Assembly: GCF_000307105.1 (NCBI RefSeq)
Contig: NC_018645.1
Span: 2,937,501 to 3,001,500, forward strand
Source of the DNA: Desulfobacula toluolica Tol2
GTDB lineage: Bacteria; Desulfobacterota; Desulfobacteria; Desulfobacterales; Desulfobacteraceae
Direction: 5' to 3'
Length of the DNA: 64,000 bases
Shown: positions 34,443 through 43,529 of the stretch, piece by piece
How the letters are laid out: each line of letters opens with the position of its first letter
Position numbering within the stretch: the first letter of the stretch is position 1
The notes under the pieces: model-generated
What the model saw: the letters and a program-made list of their open reading frames with translations, nothing else
What the model was told of the DNA's origin: nothing
Database searches by the model: none
Translations under genes and position numbers: made by a program

Positions 34443-37400
34443 ATGAGAATGAACACACCTGAATCACCCATACACAACCCCCAATTCTCCATTATAAAAT
34501 GGATATCTTCCACAATTTTCCATTATCAATTCTCAATTATAAATTATAAAATGTCCAACTTCCTTAATTCTCAATTATCCATTATCAATTCTCAATTATT
34601 AATTGTATTGCTGATTTCGCTGCTAATAGCAGCACCCAAAGCCTTTGCCAACGCCCCCACATCCAAGCCCATGCTCAGGCTGAACACGAACATGCACTCA
34701 GCAATAGTGAGAAGAATCAGCAGCGACGCTGCCGGTCGGGTTATCCTGACCTGCAGTGACGATAAAACCGCCAGGCTCTGGAACGCCGATGACGGCAGAC
34801 TGATAAAAACCTTTAGGGTACCCGTGGGAAAAGGACATGAAGGAAAACTGTTTGCCTGCGCCCTTTCTTCAGACGGCAGGACCGCTGCTGTCGGAGGGTG
34901 GACACGAGGCAGCGATCAGAATTCAGGGAATCATAACATCTACCTTTTCAACACTGCAACCGGAGAGATGATCCAGCGGATTGCCGGTATGGAAAATGTG
35001 ATTAACGACCTTGAGTTTTACTCCAACACAATTTTTGCCGCCGCCCTTGGCAGGGATCAGGGCATACGGATCTTTAAACGATCAGGCCCTGAATTCACCC
35101 TGTACAAACAAGACACCGACTATGGATCAGATTCTTACAACCTGGCGTTTGACAACAAGGGCAGGCTTGCATCCGTATGTTTTGACGGATATATCCGCCT
35201 ATATGACACCGCCTTTAACCGGATTAAAAAAGTAAAAACAAGTGGCGGGAAGCAGCCATATTCCATTGCCTTTTCCTTGGACAATGAAAAACTTGCCGTG
35301 GGATACAATGACTCTGGAACTGTGGAAGTGTTCAGCGCAAAAAACCTTGAACTTCTTTACCGCCCGGATAACAAGGATGCCGATACCTGGGATAAAAGGC
35401 TTTTTTCTCTCACTTTTGGCCAGGGCAGGTATCTTTACGGAGGCGGGTCTTATAAGAAAATTATTGACGGTGTCTGGTGGAATTGCATCCGCAGATGGTC
35501 CAAAGACGGCAAAGGGGCTTTTATCGATTTTAAGGCGGCAGGTAACTTGGTCATTGACATCAAACCCCTTGCCGACAAGTCCATCCTGGTAGCAGGTACT
35601 CAACCGGATATGGGCAGGTATAAACCTGCGGGAGAAAAGATTTTTTATAACCGGGGAGAAGTGTCGAATTTTAGAAATAGAGACCGGTTTGAATATTTCA
35701 CCATCAGCCATGATGCCGGTGAAATCTCATTCAAACCCTTGGTTGGAAAAGCCCTTACCTTCAGCATCAAAACCAGGGAACTCAAACCGTCTGATCAACG
35801 CTTTGAACACTACCGGGATCAATACAAAACCATAACTATAACAGACTGGAAAGATTCATATTCCCCAAAAATCAACGGCAAAAAAACAAATTTTCTTGAT
35901 CAATATGAAATGAGCCGCAGTGTGGATATCGGGGATGACAACACCATCCTGGTGGGTGCGAGCTTTTTTGTTTATGCCCTGGATGCCGCCGGGAATCAAA
36001 AATGGCGGGCACAGGTTCCGGGTGAGGCATGGAACGTCAACATTGCAGGAAACGGCAAAACAGCCGTGGCAGCCCATGACGGCGGACAAATCCGCTGGTA
36101 TCGCATGAGCGACGGGGCAGTGCTGCTGTCTTTGTTTGTTCATACCGACGGCAAGCGCTGGATTCTTTCCACCCCGGACGGGTATTATGATGCGTCGCCC
36201 GGGGCCGATACTCTCATGGGCTGGCATATCAATAACGGCAAGGACAATGCCCCGGGCTTTTACCCGGTTTCAAAGTTTGCATCAAAGTTTTACCGGCCCG
36301 ACGTGGTTGAAAACATCATCACCTACAACGACCTTGACAAGGCACTGGCCCATGCCGATAAAAACAGGAAAAACAAACCCGTAAATCTGGATATCCGTCA
36401 GATGCTTCCCCCTGTGGTTTCAATCATGTCGCCGCAAAACAACCATGAGATCTCATCCAACACCGTGCAGGTCCGGTACAGGGTGCAAACCCCGTCCGGA
36501 GAAGCAGTCACCCATGTCAAGGTGTTGATCGACGGCAGGCCCACGGGTCAAAGAGACATCCAGCGGAAAAAAACAAAAGGCACTGCGGAAATAACCATCA
36601 CAATTCCTTCAAAGGACTGCACCCTGTCCATTATTGCGGAAAACAGGTTCTGCGCCAGTGACCCTGCAACAGTGAAGCTACGCTGGAAAGGCCAAGACGA
36701 ATTTGTCATCAAACCCAAACTCTATGTGCTGGCCATGGGAACCTCTCAATATGACGATAAAGATCTGTGCCTGGGCTATCCATCCAAGGACGCCCGGGAT
36801 ATTGCCGCTGTCTTTAAAAACCAGAAAGGCGGTATCTACCGGGATGTGGTGAGTAAAGTTTTTTCCAATCCCACCCGGGACGATGTCATGGACGGCCTGG
36901 ACTGGATAGAAAAAGAGACTACTGATCTGGATGTGGCGGCTGTGTTCCTGGCAGGCCACGGGTTAAACGACAGGAACGGCAATTATTATTATCTGCCGGC
37001 CAATGCCAACCTGGATCGCCTCAAACGTACCGGGGTTTCTTACTCTGCCATAAAAGATACAATCAAGGGGCTTCCGGGCAAAGTGCTTTTCTTTATCGAC
37101 ACCTGTCATTCCGGTAATGTAATGGGAACTAAAGCAAGCGGGGCTAAACAGCGGGGAACACCCGCCGATATTAACCAGATAGCCAATGACCTTTCCACTG
37201 CCGAAAACGGTATTGTGGTATTTACTTCATCTTCTGGAAAACAGTATTCCCTGGAAAATGACGCCTGGCAAAACGGTGCTTTTACCAAAGCCCTGGTGGA
37301 AGGTCTTTCCGGAAAAGCCGACTATCACAAGGATAAAAAAATCAGTATAAGCGAACTTACACTCTATGTGGCCGAACGGGTAAAAGAACTGACCGGGGGA

Positions 37401-37469
37401 CGACAAACCCCCACTACTTCCAAACCTGATACTATTTCTGATTTTCCTATAGCAGTTAGGGATAATTGA
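34443..37469 (+). CDS. WD40-repeat caspase-family protease, copy B
   Basis: A 1008-aa tandem paralogue of copy A. Residues 1 to about 750 are almost identical (a handful of clustered substitutions), including the repeat-encoded N terminus. After KPKLYVLAMG the caspase domain changes abruptly: TSQYDDKDLCLGYPSKDARD in place of VSRYQEKNLVLRYAAKDARD. The active-site residues are intact: His839 in FLAGHGLN and Cys888 in FIDTCHSGN. AGGAG lies 9 bp before the ATG. An internal ATG at 34551, in front of the hydrophobic segment, is an alternative start but lacks a ribosome-binding site. Confidence 0.88.
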   Translation: MRMNTPESPIHNPQFSIIKWISSTIFHYQFSIINYKMSNFLNSQLSIINSQLLIVLLISLLIAAPKAFANAPTSKPMLRLNTNMHSAIVRRISSDAAGRVILTCSDDKTARLWNADDGRLIKTFRVPVGKGHEGKLFACALSSDGRTAAVGGWTRGSDQNSGNHNIYLFNTATGEMIQRIAGMENVINDLEFYSNTIFAAALGRDQGIRIFKRSGPEFTLYKQDTDYGSDSYNLAFDNKGRLASVCFDGYIRLYDTAFNRIKKVKTSGGKQPYSIAFSLDNEKLAVGYNDSGTVEVFSAKNLELLYRPDNKDADTWDKRLFSLTFGQGRYLYGGGSYKKIIDGVWWNCIRRWSKDGKGAFIDFKAAGNLVIDIKPLADKSILVAGTQPDMGRYKPAGEKIFYNRGEVSNFRNRDRFEYFTISHDAGEISFKPLVGKALTFSIKTRELKPSDQRFEHYRDQYKTITITDWKDSYSPKINGKKTNFLDQYEMSRSVDIGDDNTILVGASFFVYALDAAGNQKWRAQVPGEAWNVNIAGNGKTAVAAHDGGQIRWYRMSDGAVLLSLFVHTDGKRWILSTPDGYYDASPGADTLMGWHINNGKDNAPGFYPVSKFASKFYRPDVVENIITYNDLDKALAHADKNRKNKPVNLDIRQMLPPVVSIMSPQNNHEISSNTVQVRYRVQTPSGEAVTHVKVLIDGRPTGQRDIQRKKTKGTAEITITIPSKDCTLSIIAENRFCASDPATVKLRWKGQDEFVIKPKLYVLAMGTSQYDDKDLCLGYPSKDARDIAAVFKNQKGGIYRDVVSKVFSNPTRDDVMDGLDWIEKETTDLDVAAVFLAGHGLNDRNGNYYYLPANANLDRLKRTGVSYSAIKDTIKGLPGKVLFFIDTCHSGNVMGTKASGAKQRGTPADINQIANDLSTAENGIVVFTSSSGKQYSLENDAWQNGAFTKALVEGLSGKADYHKDKKISISELTLYVAERVKELTGGRQTPTTSKPDTISDFPIAVRDN

Positions 37470-37735
37470 GAATTGAGAATTGAGAATTGAGAATTTAGAA
37501 TTTAGAATTTAGAATTTAGAATTTAGGACGAAGATCTATTTTGATTTTTTAATGGAGAATGGAAAAGTTATTACCACTATTGATATTCGATACTATATCA
37601 GCAAAAAAAGACAGGAAATAAAATAAATGGAAACAAACTCGCCCGAATCACCCATCCCAACCCCCAAATTTTCCATTATAAAATGTCCAACTTCCTTAAT
37701 TATCAATTCTCCATTATCAATTATCAATTATTTTT
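37464..37735 (+). repeat. Repeat block and vestigial 5' end of a third WD40-caspase copy (unit 3)
   Basis: TTGAGAATTTAGAATT repeats are followed by a four-helix-bundle remnant (37559-37621) and then the first codons of a third WD40-caspase copy from 37627. The 5' end lacks the middle of the N-terminal stretch, apparently by recombination between two TTATAAAATG sites, and stops at 37735 where the opposite-strand transglycosylase gene ends. There is no protease body. Confidence 0.7.
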
Positions 37736-38530
37736 AAATCCAAGGTCATTCAAAACCTGAAGGCCGCTATTCAGCTCAGCATCGCTGTTGTAAAGCATGA
37801 CCACCTGAAACCGTCCCGGGCCAGATCGGAACCAGTCCAGATTAATGGACGATGCCCTGGCCTGGATGGTATCATAAAATCCTTTAGCCCGGTAAGGCTG
37901 GTTAAAGGCGATGATTTCCAATTTCTGTTCCGGATAACCAGGTGTAATTTTTATGGGTTTTCCCGCTGGAACGTTTTTTTTCAATATTTTTTCAAGGTGA
38001 TGGTGGATATAGCCGCTGTACCATTGGGCCCCTTCTGGGATATCATCCACGGAAGGATTTTTTCCAATGGCTCCGGGACCATGGTTGTAACCTGCCAGTG
38101 CCAGGTGGATATTATCATCATACCGGTTCATTAGCAGGCGCAGATACTTTGCACCTGCAGCAATATTTTTGCATGGGTCCATAAGGTCTGTCAGTGATGT
38201 AATGCCCATATCCTTTGCCGTACCGGGCCATTGAATCTGCATAATTCCATAACAGCTTTTTTTTGACATGGCTTTGGGATTAAAAAAAGACTCGCCTCTT
38301 GCCACTGCAAGAACAAGGGAGAAAGGCAGATCATTCTCTTGAGCCGCTTTTTTAAAACAATCTTCATACTGGTAGATTCTATCCGGTTTTTTACTGCTGT
38401 CCCCGGCCAGATAATTTTTCCAGGCTTGATTATAATCCCTTTGATCAATTTCCAGACGGGCAAATGCTTTGGGCGCATGGAAAAATAAAAAAAACATGAC
38501 AAAAAGAACCAGTACGCTACTTGCCTTCAT
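37724..38530 (-). CDS. Lytic transglycosylase (SLT family)
   Basis: A 268-aa periplasmic muramidase. A signal peptide (about 1-24) precedes an SLT domain with catalytic Glu in VARGESFFNP, then GIMQIQWPGTA, GAKYLRLLMNRY and ALAGYNHGPGAI. The C-terminal 60 residues (FQVVMLYNSDAELNSG) look like a divergent SPOR-type domain. It cleaves peptidoglycan glycan strands. It is the last gene of a tightly spaced minus-strand operon with a MotA/MotB-like pair and lipoproteins. Its last 12 bp overlap the repeat block of the WD40-caspase region. Confidence 0.88.
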   Translation of the reverse strand: MKASSVLVLFVMFFLFFHAPKAFARLEIDQRDYNQAWKNYLAGDSSKKPDRIYQYEDCFKKAAQENDLPFSLVLAVARGESFFNPKAMSKKSCYGIMQIQWPGTAKDMGITSLTDLMDPCKNIAAGAKYLRLLMNRYDDNIHLALAGYNHGPGAIGKNPSVDDIPEGAQWYSGYIHHHLEKILKKNVPAGKPIKITPGYPEQKLEIIAFNQPYRAKGFYDTIQARASSINLDWFRSGPGRFQVVMLYNSDAELNSGLQVLNDLGFKNN

Positions 38531-38543
38531 AGTTCAACACTCC

Positions 38544-39470
38544 TTATTTTTGAATTCTTTCCAGCAGCACACCTCCGGCATCATCAATAACCATATCACC
38601 ATTTTTATGATTTTCCATGATCCCTGCGATCTGCTTTCCAACAGATTCCGGAAGTGTTACACCCCATTTTACGGTATGATCGCCAAAGGCAGCGACATTT
38701 CTGGAAAACGCCATACTAAATAAGGACGGCACAGTGGAAGGCATCATTTCATAATATTTTGTGGGTATGGGAGTGAGTTTAAACACGGGGGTTCCCTTGA
38801 CATACAATACTTTCCAGGCTTTTTTACCGGCAATACCGTAAAAAGTGACTTTTTTTTGCCGAACCAGACGAGTCAGTGTCTCATCGTTTTTAAAGTGGAG
38901 AGAAAATCCAACTTCTTTTGTGTCGCTTTCCACGTCAGAAACTTCATTGTCGGACGGTTTTTCATCAGACTGACTTAAACTTTGCTTTATCTTATCCAGT
39001 TCCGCCTTTATTTTATCAAGGTTTTGTTTCTCTTTGTCTGCATCCTGTTGAATCATGGATAACGCTCTTTGATTTTCCCGGATTTCCAGTTTTAGACTGT
39101 TTAAACGTGCTTCACTCTTCTTCAACTCCTGTTTTGAATCATCTATGCGCTGGATGATTTGTTTTTGTTTTGTAAGGTCTTTATGTATTGTAACAGCAAT
39201 AGATGCAATGGCTTGAGTTTTTTGTTTCAAGTCCATAATCTCATTCTTCAGTGCTTTTATCTGATTGGTGAGGGTTTCAGTGCTGACAAGATCGGGCCTG
39301 GGATCAGATTTTTGAACCGGGAGAGTTTGAACCAGGGAAAAAATCACCAGAAGGCAGAAACCAAGAATCGCCATGAAACGCATGACGTCAGCCTGCAAAG
39401 CATCTGCCTCGTCTGTAGCAGGAGTGTTTAATGAAAGCAGGTATCCTTTTTTACCCTGAAGGAAAGTCAT
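38544..39470 (-). CDS. MotB/ExbD-like single-TM coiled-coil protein
   Basis: A 308-aa protein with one N-terminal transmembrane helix preceded by an Asp (LQADVMRFMAILGFCLLVIF, about residues 28-47), which resembles the proton-carrying helix of MotB/ExbD. A long coiled coil follows (about 75-175) and a small C-terminal domain of about 120 residues that I do not recognise (no OmpA signature). It overlaps the MotA/ExbB-like gene by 20 bp. Assignment is by architecture and context, not by strong sequence identity. Confidence 0.55.
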   Translation of the reverse strand: MTFLQGKKGYLLSLNTPATDEADALQADVMRFMAILGFCLLVIFSLVQTLPVQKSDPRPDLVSTETLTNQIKALKNEIMDLKQKTQAIASIAVTIHKDLTKQKQIIQRIDDSKQELKKSEARLNSLKLEIRENQRALSMIQQDADKEKQNLDKIKAELDKIKQSLSQSDEKPSDNEVSDVESDTKEVGFSLHFKNDETLTRLVRQKKVTFYGIAGKKAWKVLYVKGTPVFKLTPIPTKYYEMMPSTVPSLFSMAFSRNVAAFGDHTVKWGVTLPESVGKQIAGIMENHKNGDMVIDDAGGVLLERIQK

Positions 39471-40200
39471 AATCCTCCGCTTTTTTCATACTGTTTTTCG
39501 TTTTTTTTGAACCGGACACTCCACCAGACTCGCCGCCTGACACGGCACCGGAAACGGCATCGGAAACGCCATGGGAAAGTATGGAGAGATGATGTTCAAT
39601 TCTCTCCAGTGTTCCAAGAACGGTTTCAGATTCCACATCTGCTGCTGCATTATAAAAGCTCCGAAGCTCATAGCCCAAAACAAAAGCTTTGCCAACCCGC
39701 ATGAGATATCCGCCCACCCCACCAAAAATTGTGGTGGAAAGGGCTAAAAGTATACCTCCGTTAACCAGGCGTTCCAATATGGTGAACGCTCCCTGGCTTG
39801 CTGCTGTTGCTGCATTCAGGTTTCCCAGCCCGTTCATCAGGGCACCGCGCATACCAATTGCGGTCCATATGACGCCCACCCCGAAAAAAATATTGATCCA
39901 GATATCCACGAGATGCTCTTTTTGACTGACTTGAACCAGGGGAGTGGTATTGTTTTTAAGAATCTTTTTCAACTCAAGTAAATCCTTCAGATAAAGAAGA
40001 AAAAAAAGGAGAAAAGGAATCATAGAAAGACGCAGGTTATTAAAAGCCCAGTTCAAAAATTTTTGAATATCCGGGAAAAAAGCCACTGAAATAACCACCA
40101 TACCCTGCATATTCAGCAAATAAATTATGCACAAAGATAGCAGCACCGTTGCCGTAATCCCCAATATCATCCCCTGTATGAATTTTTGATTTTTTCTCAT
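39451..40200 (-). CDS. MotA/TolQ/ExbB-like membrane protein
   Basis: A 249-aa protein with four predicted membrane helices: about 12-32, 53-69, then the pair GVGVIWTAIGMRGALMNGLG and GGILLALSTTIFGGVGGYLM. This last pair, with a cytoplasmic segment before it, resembles the conserved core of MotA/ExbB proton channels. The C terminus carries a Ser/Gly/Val-rich repeat (SGAVSGGESGGVSG) and a basic tail. With the downstream MotB/ExbD-like protein it would form a proton-driven complex acting on the envelope, near the transglycosylase. Confidence 0.6.
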   Translation of the reverse strand: MRKNQKFIQGMILGITATVLLSLCIIYLLNMQGMVVISVAFFPDIQKFLNWAFNNLRLSMIPFLLFFLLYLKDLLELKKILKNNTTPLVQVSQKEHLVDIWINIFFGVGVIWTAIGMRGALMNGLGNLNAATAASQGAFTILERLVNGGILLALSTTIFGGVGGYLMRVGKAFVLGYELRSFYNAAADVESETVLGTLERIEHHLSILSHGVSDAVSGAVSGGESGGVSGSKKTKNSMKKAEDYDFPSG

Positions 40201-40206
40201 TTCAGA

Positions 40207-40812
40207 TCACATACCTTCAGGATCACATGCCTTACATGTTGAATCAAGGAGAAAAACCATGGTTTCAAACTGTTCATGGGCTTTGTAATAAGTGTCTTTA
40301 TCTCCTGCAACTTTCAACAGCCCTTTCTCTTTCATGGAAAGTTCCTTTTCCATGTCTTGAATTAATGACTCTTTGTCAGGACAGATGGAGCAGACATTAT
40401 AATCTGCAGGTAATGCGGCAAACAGAGTGTTAAAATATTGATTATAATATTTTTTTGCCTGTATCTTGGTCAGCAATCCCTCATTGTTGCACCACATAAG
40501 AAAATCGCTGAATTTCTCTTTATTGGAGATGTCAGGATCACCCGCACCAATGGTTAACAGATTTTCAAAATAATTTTCAAACTTGTATGTGCAATTTTCA
40601 AACCCCAGATCTATTTTCGTCATGGCAATGGCCTGTTCAAGATTGTTCGTTTTCGGCAGGATGCACGAATGGCTGGTAACAGGTTTGGGGTCAGCGGTTT
40701 GGCATCCTGTCACCATCATGGCCGACAAAGATAGAGCCAAAAAAATAAACAGGGCTGTACAAATTGTTCCGGTATTGGTTCTTGTATTCCAGGTATTGAT
40801 TTTTGTACTCAT
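40207..40812 (-). CDS. Putative lipoprotein of the envelope operon
   Basis: A 201-aa protein with a signal sequence and lipobox (MMVTGCQTA, Cys at about 37). The rest is helical, with several cysteines (CNVCSICPDKE, CKACDPEG). No family was recognised. It lies 6 bp upstream of the MotA-like gene on the same strand and is clearly part of the operon. Confidence 0.6.
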   Translation of the reverse strand: MSTKINTWNTRTNTGTICTALFIFLALSLSAMMVTGCQTADPKPVTSHSCILPKTNNLEQAIAMTKIDLGFENCTYKFENYFENLLTIGAGDPDISNKEKFSDFLMWCNNEGLLTKIQAKKYYNQYFNTLFAALPADYNVCSICPDKESLIQDMEKELSMKEKGLLKVAGDKDTYYKAHEQFETMVFLLDSTCKACDPEGM

Positions 40813-40870
40813 GATATTGTTATCTCCTTGCTGTATTGCATTTATATCAGGTTGCTTTTACTGTTTAGGA

Positions 40871-41767
40871 TTAATACTCCAATGGACTTTTAAAATTTTC
40901 AGGAGAGGCAGGGTTTGATGAATCCGGCAGATGGCCTTTTGTATCAATTTCCTCACCAAAGAGTATGGCCTTTACACCGGATACCATGCCTACCATTTCC
41001 GGGGTCAATGCACCAAAGGTCTGATTGAGTTCCGTCATCAAGCGGGCTCGCCCGATCTCATCTTGTATTAAAGCAATCAGATTCACTACTTCTTCGGTAT
41101 CCATATAGATCTCTGAGGCGACTACAGCCAGAGAACCGCCACCTCCAGGCCTTGAAGCCATGGAAACCAGTTCCAGATACTGTTTGAATTTTTCACTGAA
41201 CCTAAGTCTTCCGGACGTTCTTCTTTTTTCCGTAAGATTTCTTTTCTTTGCATCATCACCATGGATCATCTCCTGAAGCTGTCTTGGAGACATTTTCCGG
41301 CCAAGTTCTATCTGTATTCTTTTTTTAAGACTGTTCCGAGTGCCGGCAACAGATTGTTCCATGGCCGGCAGCTGCTCTGAAATTTTATCAAGCATTTCCA
41401 GATAAGTTTCTCCCAACTGCCGGGTAAGCTCGGAACATCCCTCATCTGCTTCGGAACCCTCGCATTTGCTGCTATTGAACAATTCCATCTGGGTTTCAAG
41501 ATCTCTGATAACATCCTGAAGGTTCAATTCCATTGATTTTGCCGCTGCACCAGTCTGTTTAAGGTTTTCAACCACATTGGTGGGAAAAAGCCTTAAAGCC
41601 GGTTCATTGGTAGCATATGCTGCTGACTGAAAAATCAGTACCAGTAACAGCAGTAAAAGGCTGTAGCACAAAACATTTGAAATTCTTTTTTCCTGATCAT
41701 TGTTTTTCCTGGTATAATCGTGATATGGACAATTGATTGAATTAAAATCCTTGATTTTTTCTTTCAT
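40871..41767 (-). CDS. Secreted or anchored helical protein, first gene of the envelope operon
   Basis: A 298-aa protein with a hydrophobic segment at about residues 32-50 (VLCYSLLLLLLVLIFQSAAYA-type, ending AAYA) that may be an internal signal peptide, then an all-helical region. No family recognised. A TGTCCGTATGA motif lies 73 bp upstream at 41840-41850, suggesting control by the neighbouring sigma factor. Downstream genes (lipoprotein, MotA-like, MotB-like, transglycosylase) follow with small gaps. Confidence 0.6.
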   Translation of the reverse strand: MKEKIKDFNSINCPYHDYTRKNNDQEKRISNVLCYSLLLLLLVLIFQSAAYATNEPALRLFPTNVVENLKQTGAAAKSMELNLQDVIRDLETQMELFNSSKCEGSEADEGCSELTRQLGETYLEMLDKISEQLPAMEQSVAGTRNSLKKRIQIELGRKMSPRQLQEMIHGDDAKKRNLTEKRRTSGRLRFSEKFKQYLELVSMASRPGGGGSLAVVASEIYMDTEEVVNLIALIQDEIGRARLMTELNQTFGALTPEMVGMVSGVKAILFGEEIDTKGHLPDSSNPASPENFKSPLEY

Positions 41768-41839
41768 TTCATTTTCCTTTAAAATTTTTGAGTTGTGTTA
41801 AAAGATGTCACACATGTTTCTATCCGGTATTCAAAAAAT

Positions 41840-41850
41840 TCATACGGACA
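41840..41850 (-). promoter_or_regulatory. TGTCCGTATGA promoter-like motif of the envelope operon
   Basis: The minus strand reads TTTGTCCGTATGAATT, with AAAGAG 16 bp upstream. It lies 73 bp before the first gene of the operon (start 41767), just behind the anti-sigma stop. Confidence 0.5.
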
Positions 41851-41852
41851 AA

Positions 41853-42461
41853 TCAGAAAGAGGGATCTCTTTTTTTTACTTTGATATATGCAATCCCCTT
41901 TTCAATACGGATTACAACTTCTTCTTCAACCTTAAAAAAAGATTTGGTCTTAAAGTACGCAGACTCCATGACCACTCCATTGAGTTCTCCCACCTCCATT
42001 CCTTTTGATTGAAGAATGGATTGAAGATTTTGAATCCTAGCAGGCGTATGCCATTTCACCTCACTGTTTTCCAGCAGCAAAGCCTTAATTTCACTGTCCA
42101 GAAGAATAGTAAAATTAAGAATATCAGGATTTCCAATTTTCCTTGAATGGTTATAGAACAAGCCCCCTCCCACGATGATCATCAAAAGAATTGATGCTGC
42201 AAGGGAATACAGCGGTTTCATACGCCCCATGTGTGTTTTTTTTATTTTGCTATTCTCAAGTTCAAGGTCTGTAAGAGTATTGTCCAGCAGGTCACTGCAC
42301 TTTTGACACCGGTTAAGGTGATAAATAATCTTATCTCGATCTGCGTCATATATACGGCCGTCAATAAAAGCCGCCATCTCTTCGTCCGTAATATCACAGT
42401 CAGCAGGTGGTGATAAATTTTCCTTGTATGAAGCAAATATTTTTTTTATCCATTTATTCAT
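41853..42461 (-). CDS. Zinc-finger anti-sigma factor, membrane-bound
   Basis: A 202-aa protein. The N-terminal anti-sigma domain has ITDEEMAAFIDGRI and the zinc-binding H-x3-C-x2-C (YHLNRCQKCSDLL). One transmembrane helix follows at about residues 86-104 (LYSLAASILLMIIVGGGLF), then a periplasmic domain of about 95 residues. It should hold the upstream sigma factor at the membrane until an envelope signal arrives. It lies 167 bp downstream of the sigma gene, and the gap carries its own promoter-like motif and a hairpin repeat. Confidence 0.82.
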   Translation of the reverse strand: MNKWIKKIFASYKENLSPPADCDITDEEMAAFIDGRIYDADRDKIIYHLNRCQKCSDLLDNTLTDLELENSKIKKTHMGRMKPLYSLAASILLMIIVGGGLFYNHSRKIGNPDILNFTILLDSEIKALLLENSEVKWHTPARIQNLQSILQSKGMEVGELNGVVMESAYFKTKSFFKVEEEVVIRIEKGIAYIKVKKRDPSF

Positions 42462-42550
42462 TTTGACCTCTTTCTTCTTTGATCATAATATGTTTGATCA
42501 TCATATATCTGATCTTATAATAACTGCCACGCACTGATCGGATATTTAAC

Positions 42551-42607
42551 CCTGGTTTGCCCACAACAAAGCATGAAACTTAAAAATATAGTTTAAAAAA
42601 GTTTCAT
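42551..42607 (-). repeat. ATGAAA...TTTCAT hairpin repeat
   Basis: Arms ATGAAACTT (42573-42581) and AAGTTTCAT (42599-42607) pair perfectly over 9 bp. The left side GGTTTGCCCACAACAAAGC is shared with the copy at 45354-45373. It lies between the sigma and anti-sigma genes. Confidence 0.65.
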
Positions 42608-42615
42608 ATAAAAAC

Positions 42616-42626
42616 ATATACGGACA
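42616..42626 (-). promoter_or_regulatory. TGTCCGTATAT promoter-like motif before the anti-sigma gene
   Basis: The minus strand reads TGTCCGTATATG, 18 bp after AAAAGG. It lies just past the sigma-factor stop and 155 bp before the anti-sigma start, with the hairpin repeat between. Confidence 0.45.
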
Positions 42627-42628
42627 GA

Positions 42629-43399
42629 TCAAAATTTTCTAATGCCTTTTGAATGTAACGCTTGTTTATATTTTAATAAAAGTTCTTTACGCTTTGTTCT
42701 CATTTTAGCCTCTGTGATACCAAGTGTCCGTGCGATACTTTTTAAGGTCATATTGCTGCCATACACTTTATCAATGATGAAACGTTCATTTTCCGTCAGG
42801 GTTGACGTAATTTTCGATATAACGGCAAGGGCTGTCGTTCTTTGTTCCAATTCCAGTTGTTCAATTATCTGATCCAATGGATTCAAATTCATAAGATTGT
42901 TATTTTTTACAGGGTTATTATTCTTTTTGAAATTTTCATAATATTTTTCAAGCATAACAAATTGAGGATTCTCCCTGCACCTAACTTTGCCAAAGGGTTC
43001 AATTTTATGCAAATATTCTTCATAAGTACCTGAAAACAGATTATCCGCCTTGAGAAAATCAAAAGCATCATCATATGTAAATTTTTGCCAACACACATAT
43101 CTGTACACGGCTTCAGCCCATTTTCCCATTTTTGACACAGCTGCAGGAAAACGTCTTTTGCCATATTTTTTTCGTTTAAAATCAATAACCAGGTTGTTGC
43201 AAATCACATTAATGTATGTTGCTGGACTGCTTTTGTTGCAAAACGACCTCAATCGTTTATAATCATTGTCTTTTAACGCATCCATAATATAGTTAAAACA
43301 TTCATGGCTTTCATTTTCATCTGAAAAATTATACCGGCATTTTTTCTCAATATTTTCAATATTTTTTTTTGATAGTAACTCAGTTGCTGGCTCACTCAT
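42629..43399 (-). CDS. ECF-type RNA polymerase sigma factor
   Basis: A protein of about 256 aa. A sigma-2-like region contains PATYINVICNNLVIDFKRKKYG (core ATYINVICNNLVIDFKRK), a spacer of about 100 residues is unusual for ECF factors, and a sigma-4 helix-turn-helix lies near the C terminus (LTENERFIIDKVYG, then LKSIARTLGITEAKMRTKRK). The longer reading frame to 43474 begins at a TTG; the ATG at 43399 is more plausible. The gene is followed by a zinc-finger anti-sigma gene, the usual pairing. Promoter-like motifs around the locus suggest it controls the surrounding caspase/envelope genes. Confidence 0.82.
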   Translation of the reverse strand: MSEPATELLSKKNIENIEKKCRYNFSDENESHECFNYIMDALKDNDYKRLRSFCNKSSPATYINVICNNLVIDFKRKKYGKRRFPAAVSKMGKWAEAVYRYVCWQKFTYDDAFDFLKADNLFSGTYEEYLHKIEPFGKVRCRENPQFVMLEKYYENFKKNNNPVKNNNLMNLNPLDQIIEQLELEQRTTALAVISKITSTLTENERFIIDKVYGSNMTLKSIARTLGITEAKMRTKRKELLLKYKQALHSKGIRKF

Positions 43400-43529
43400 A
43401 ATGGATTTATCCAAATTGTAGGTTCTGAAATTTTGATTACTATATTTTATTGCTGTAAAATTGATCCAATACAATTACAGTAAGTAGATTTAATTATCAA
43501 ATAAAAAAAGGATATGATTTTTTCTAATG

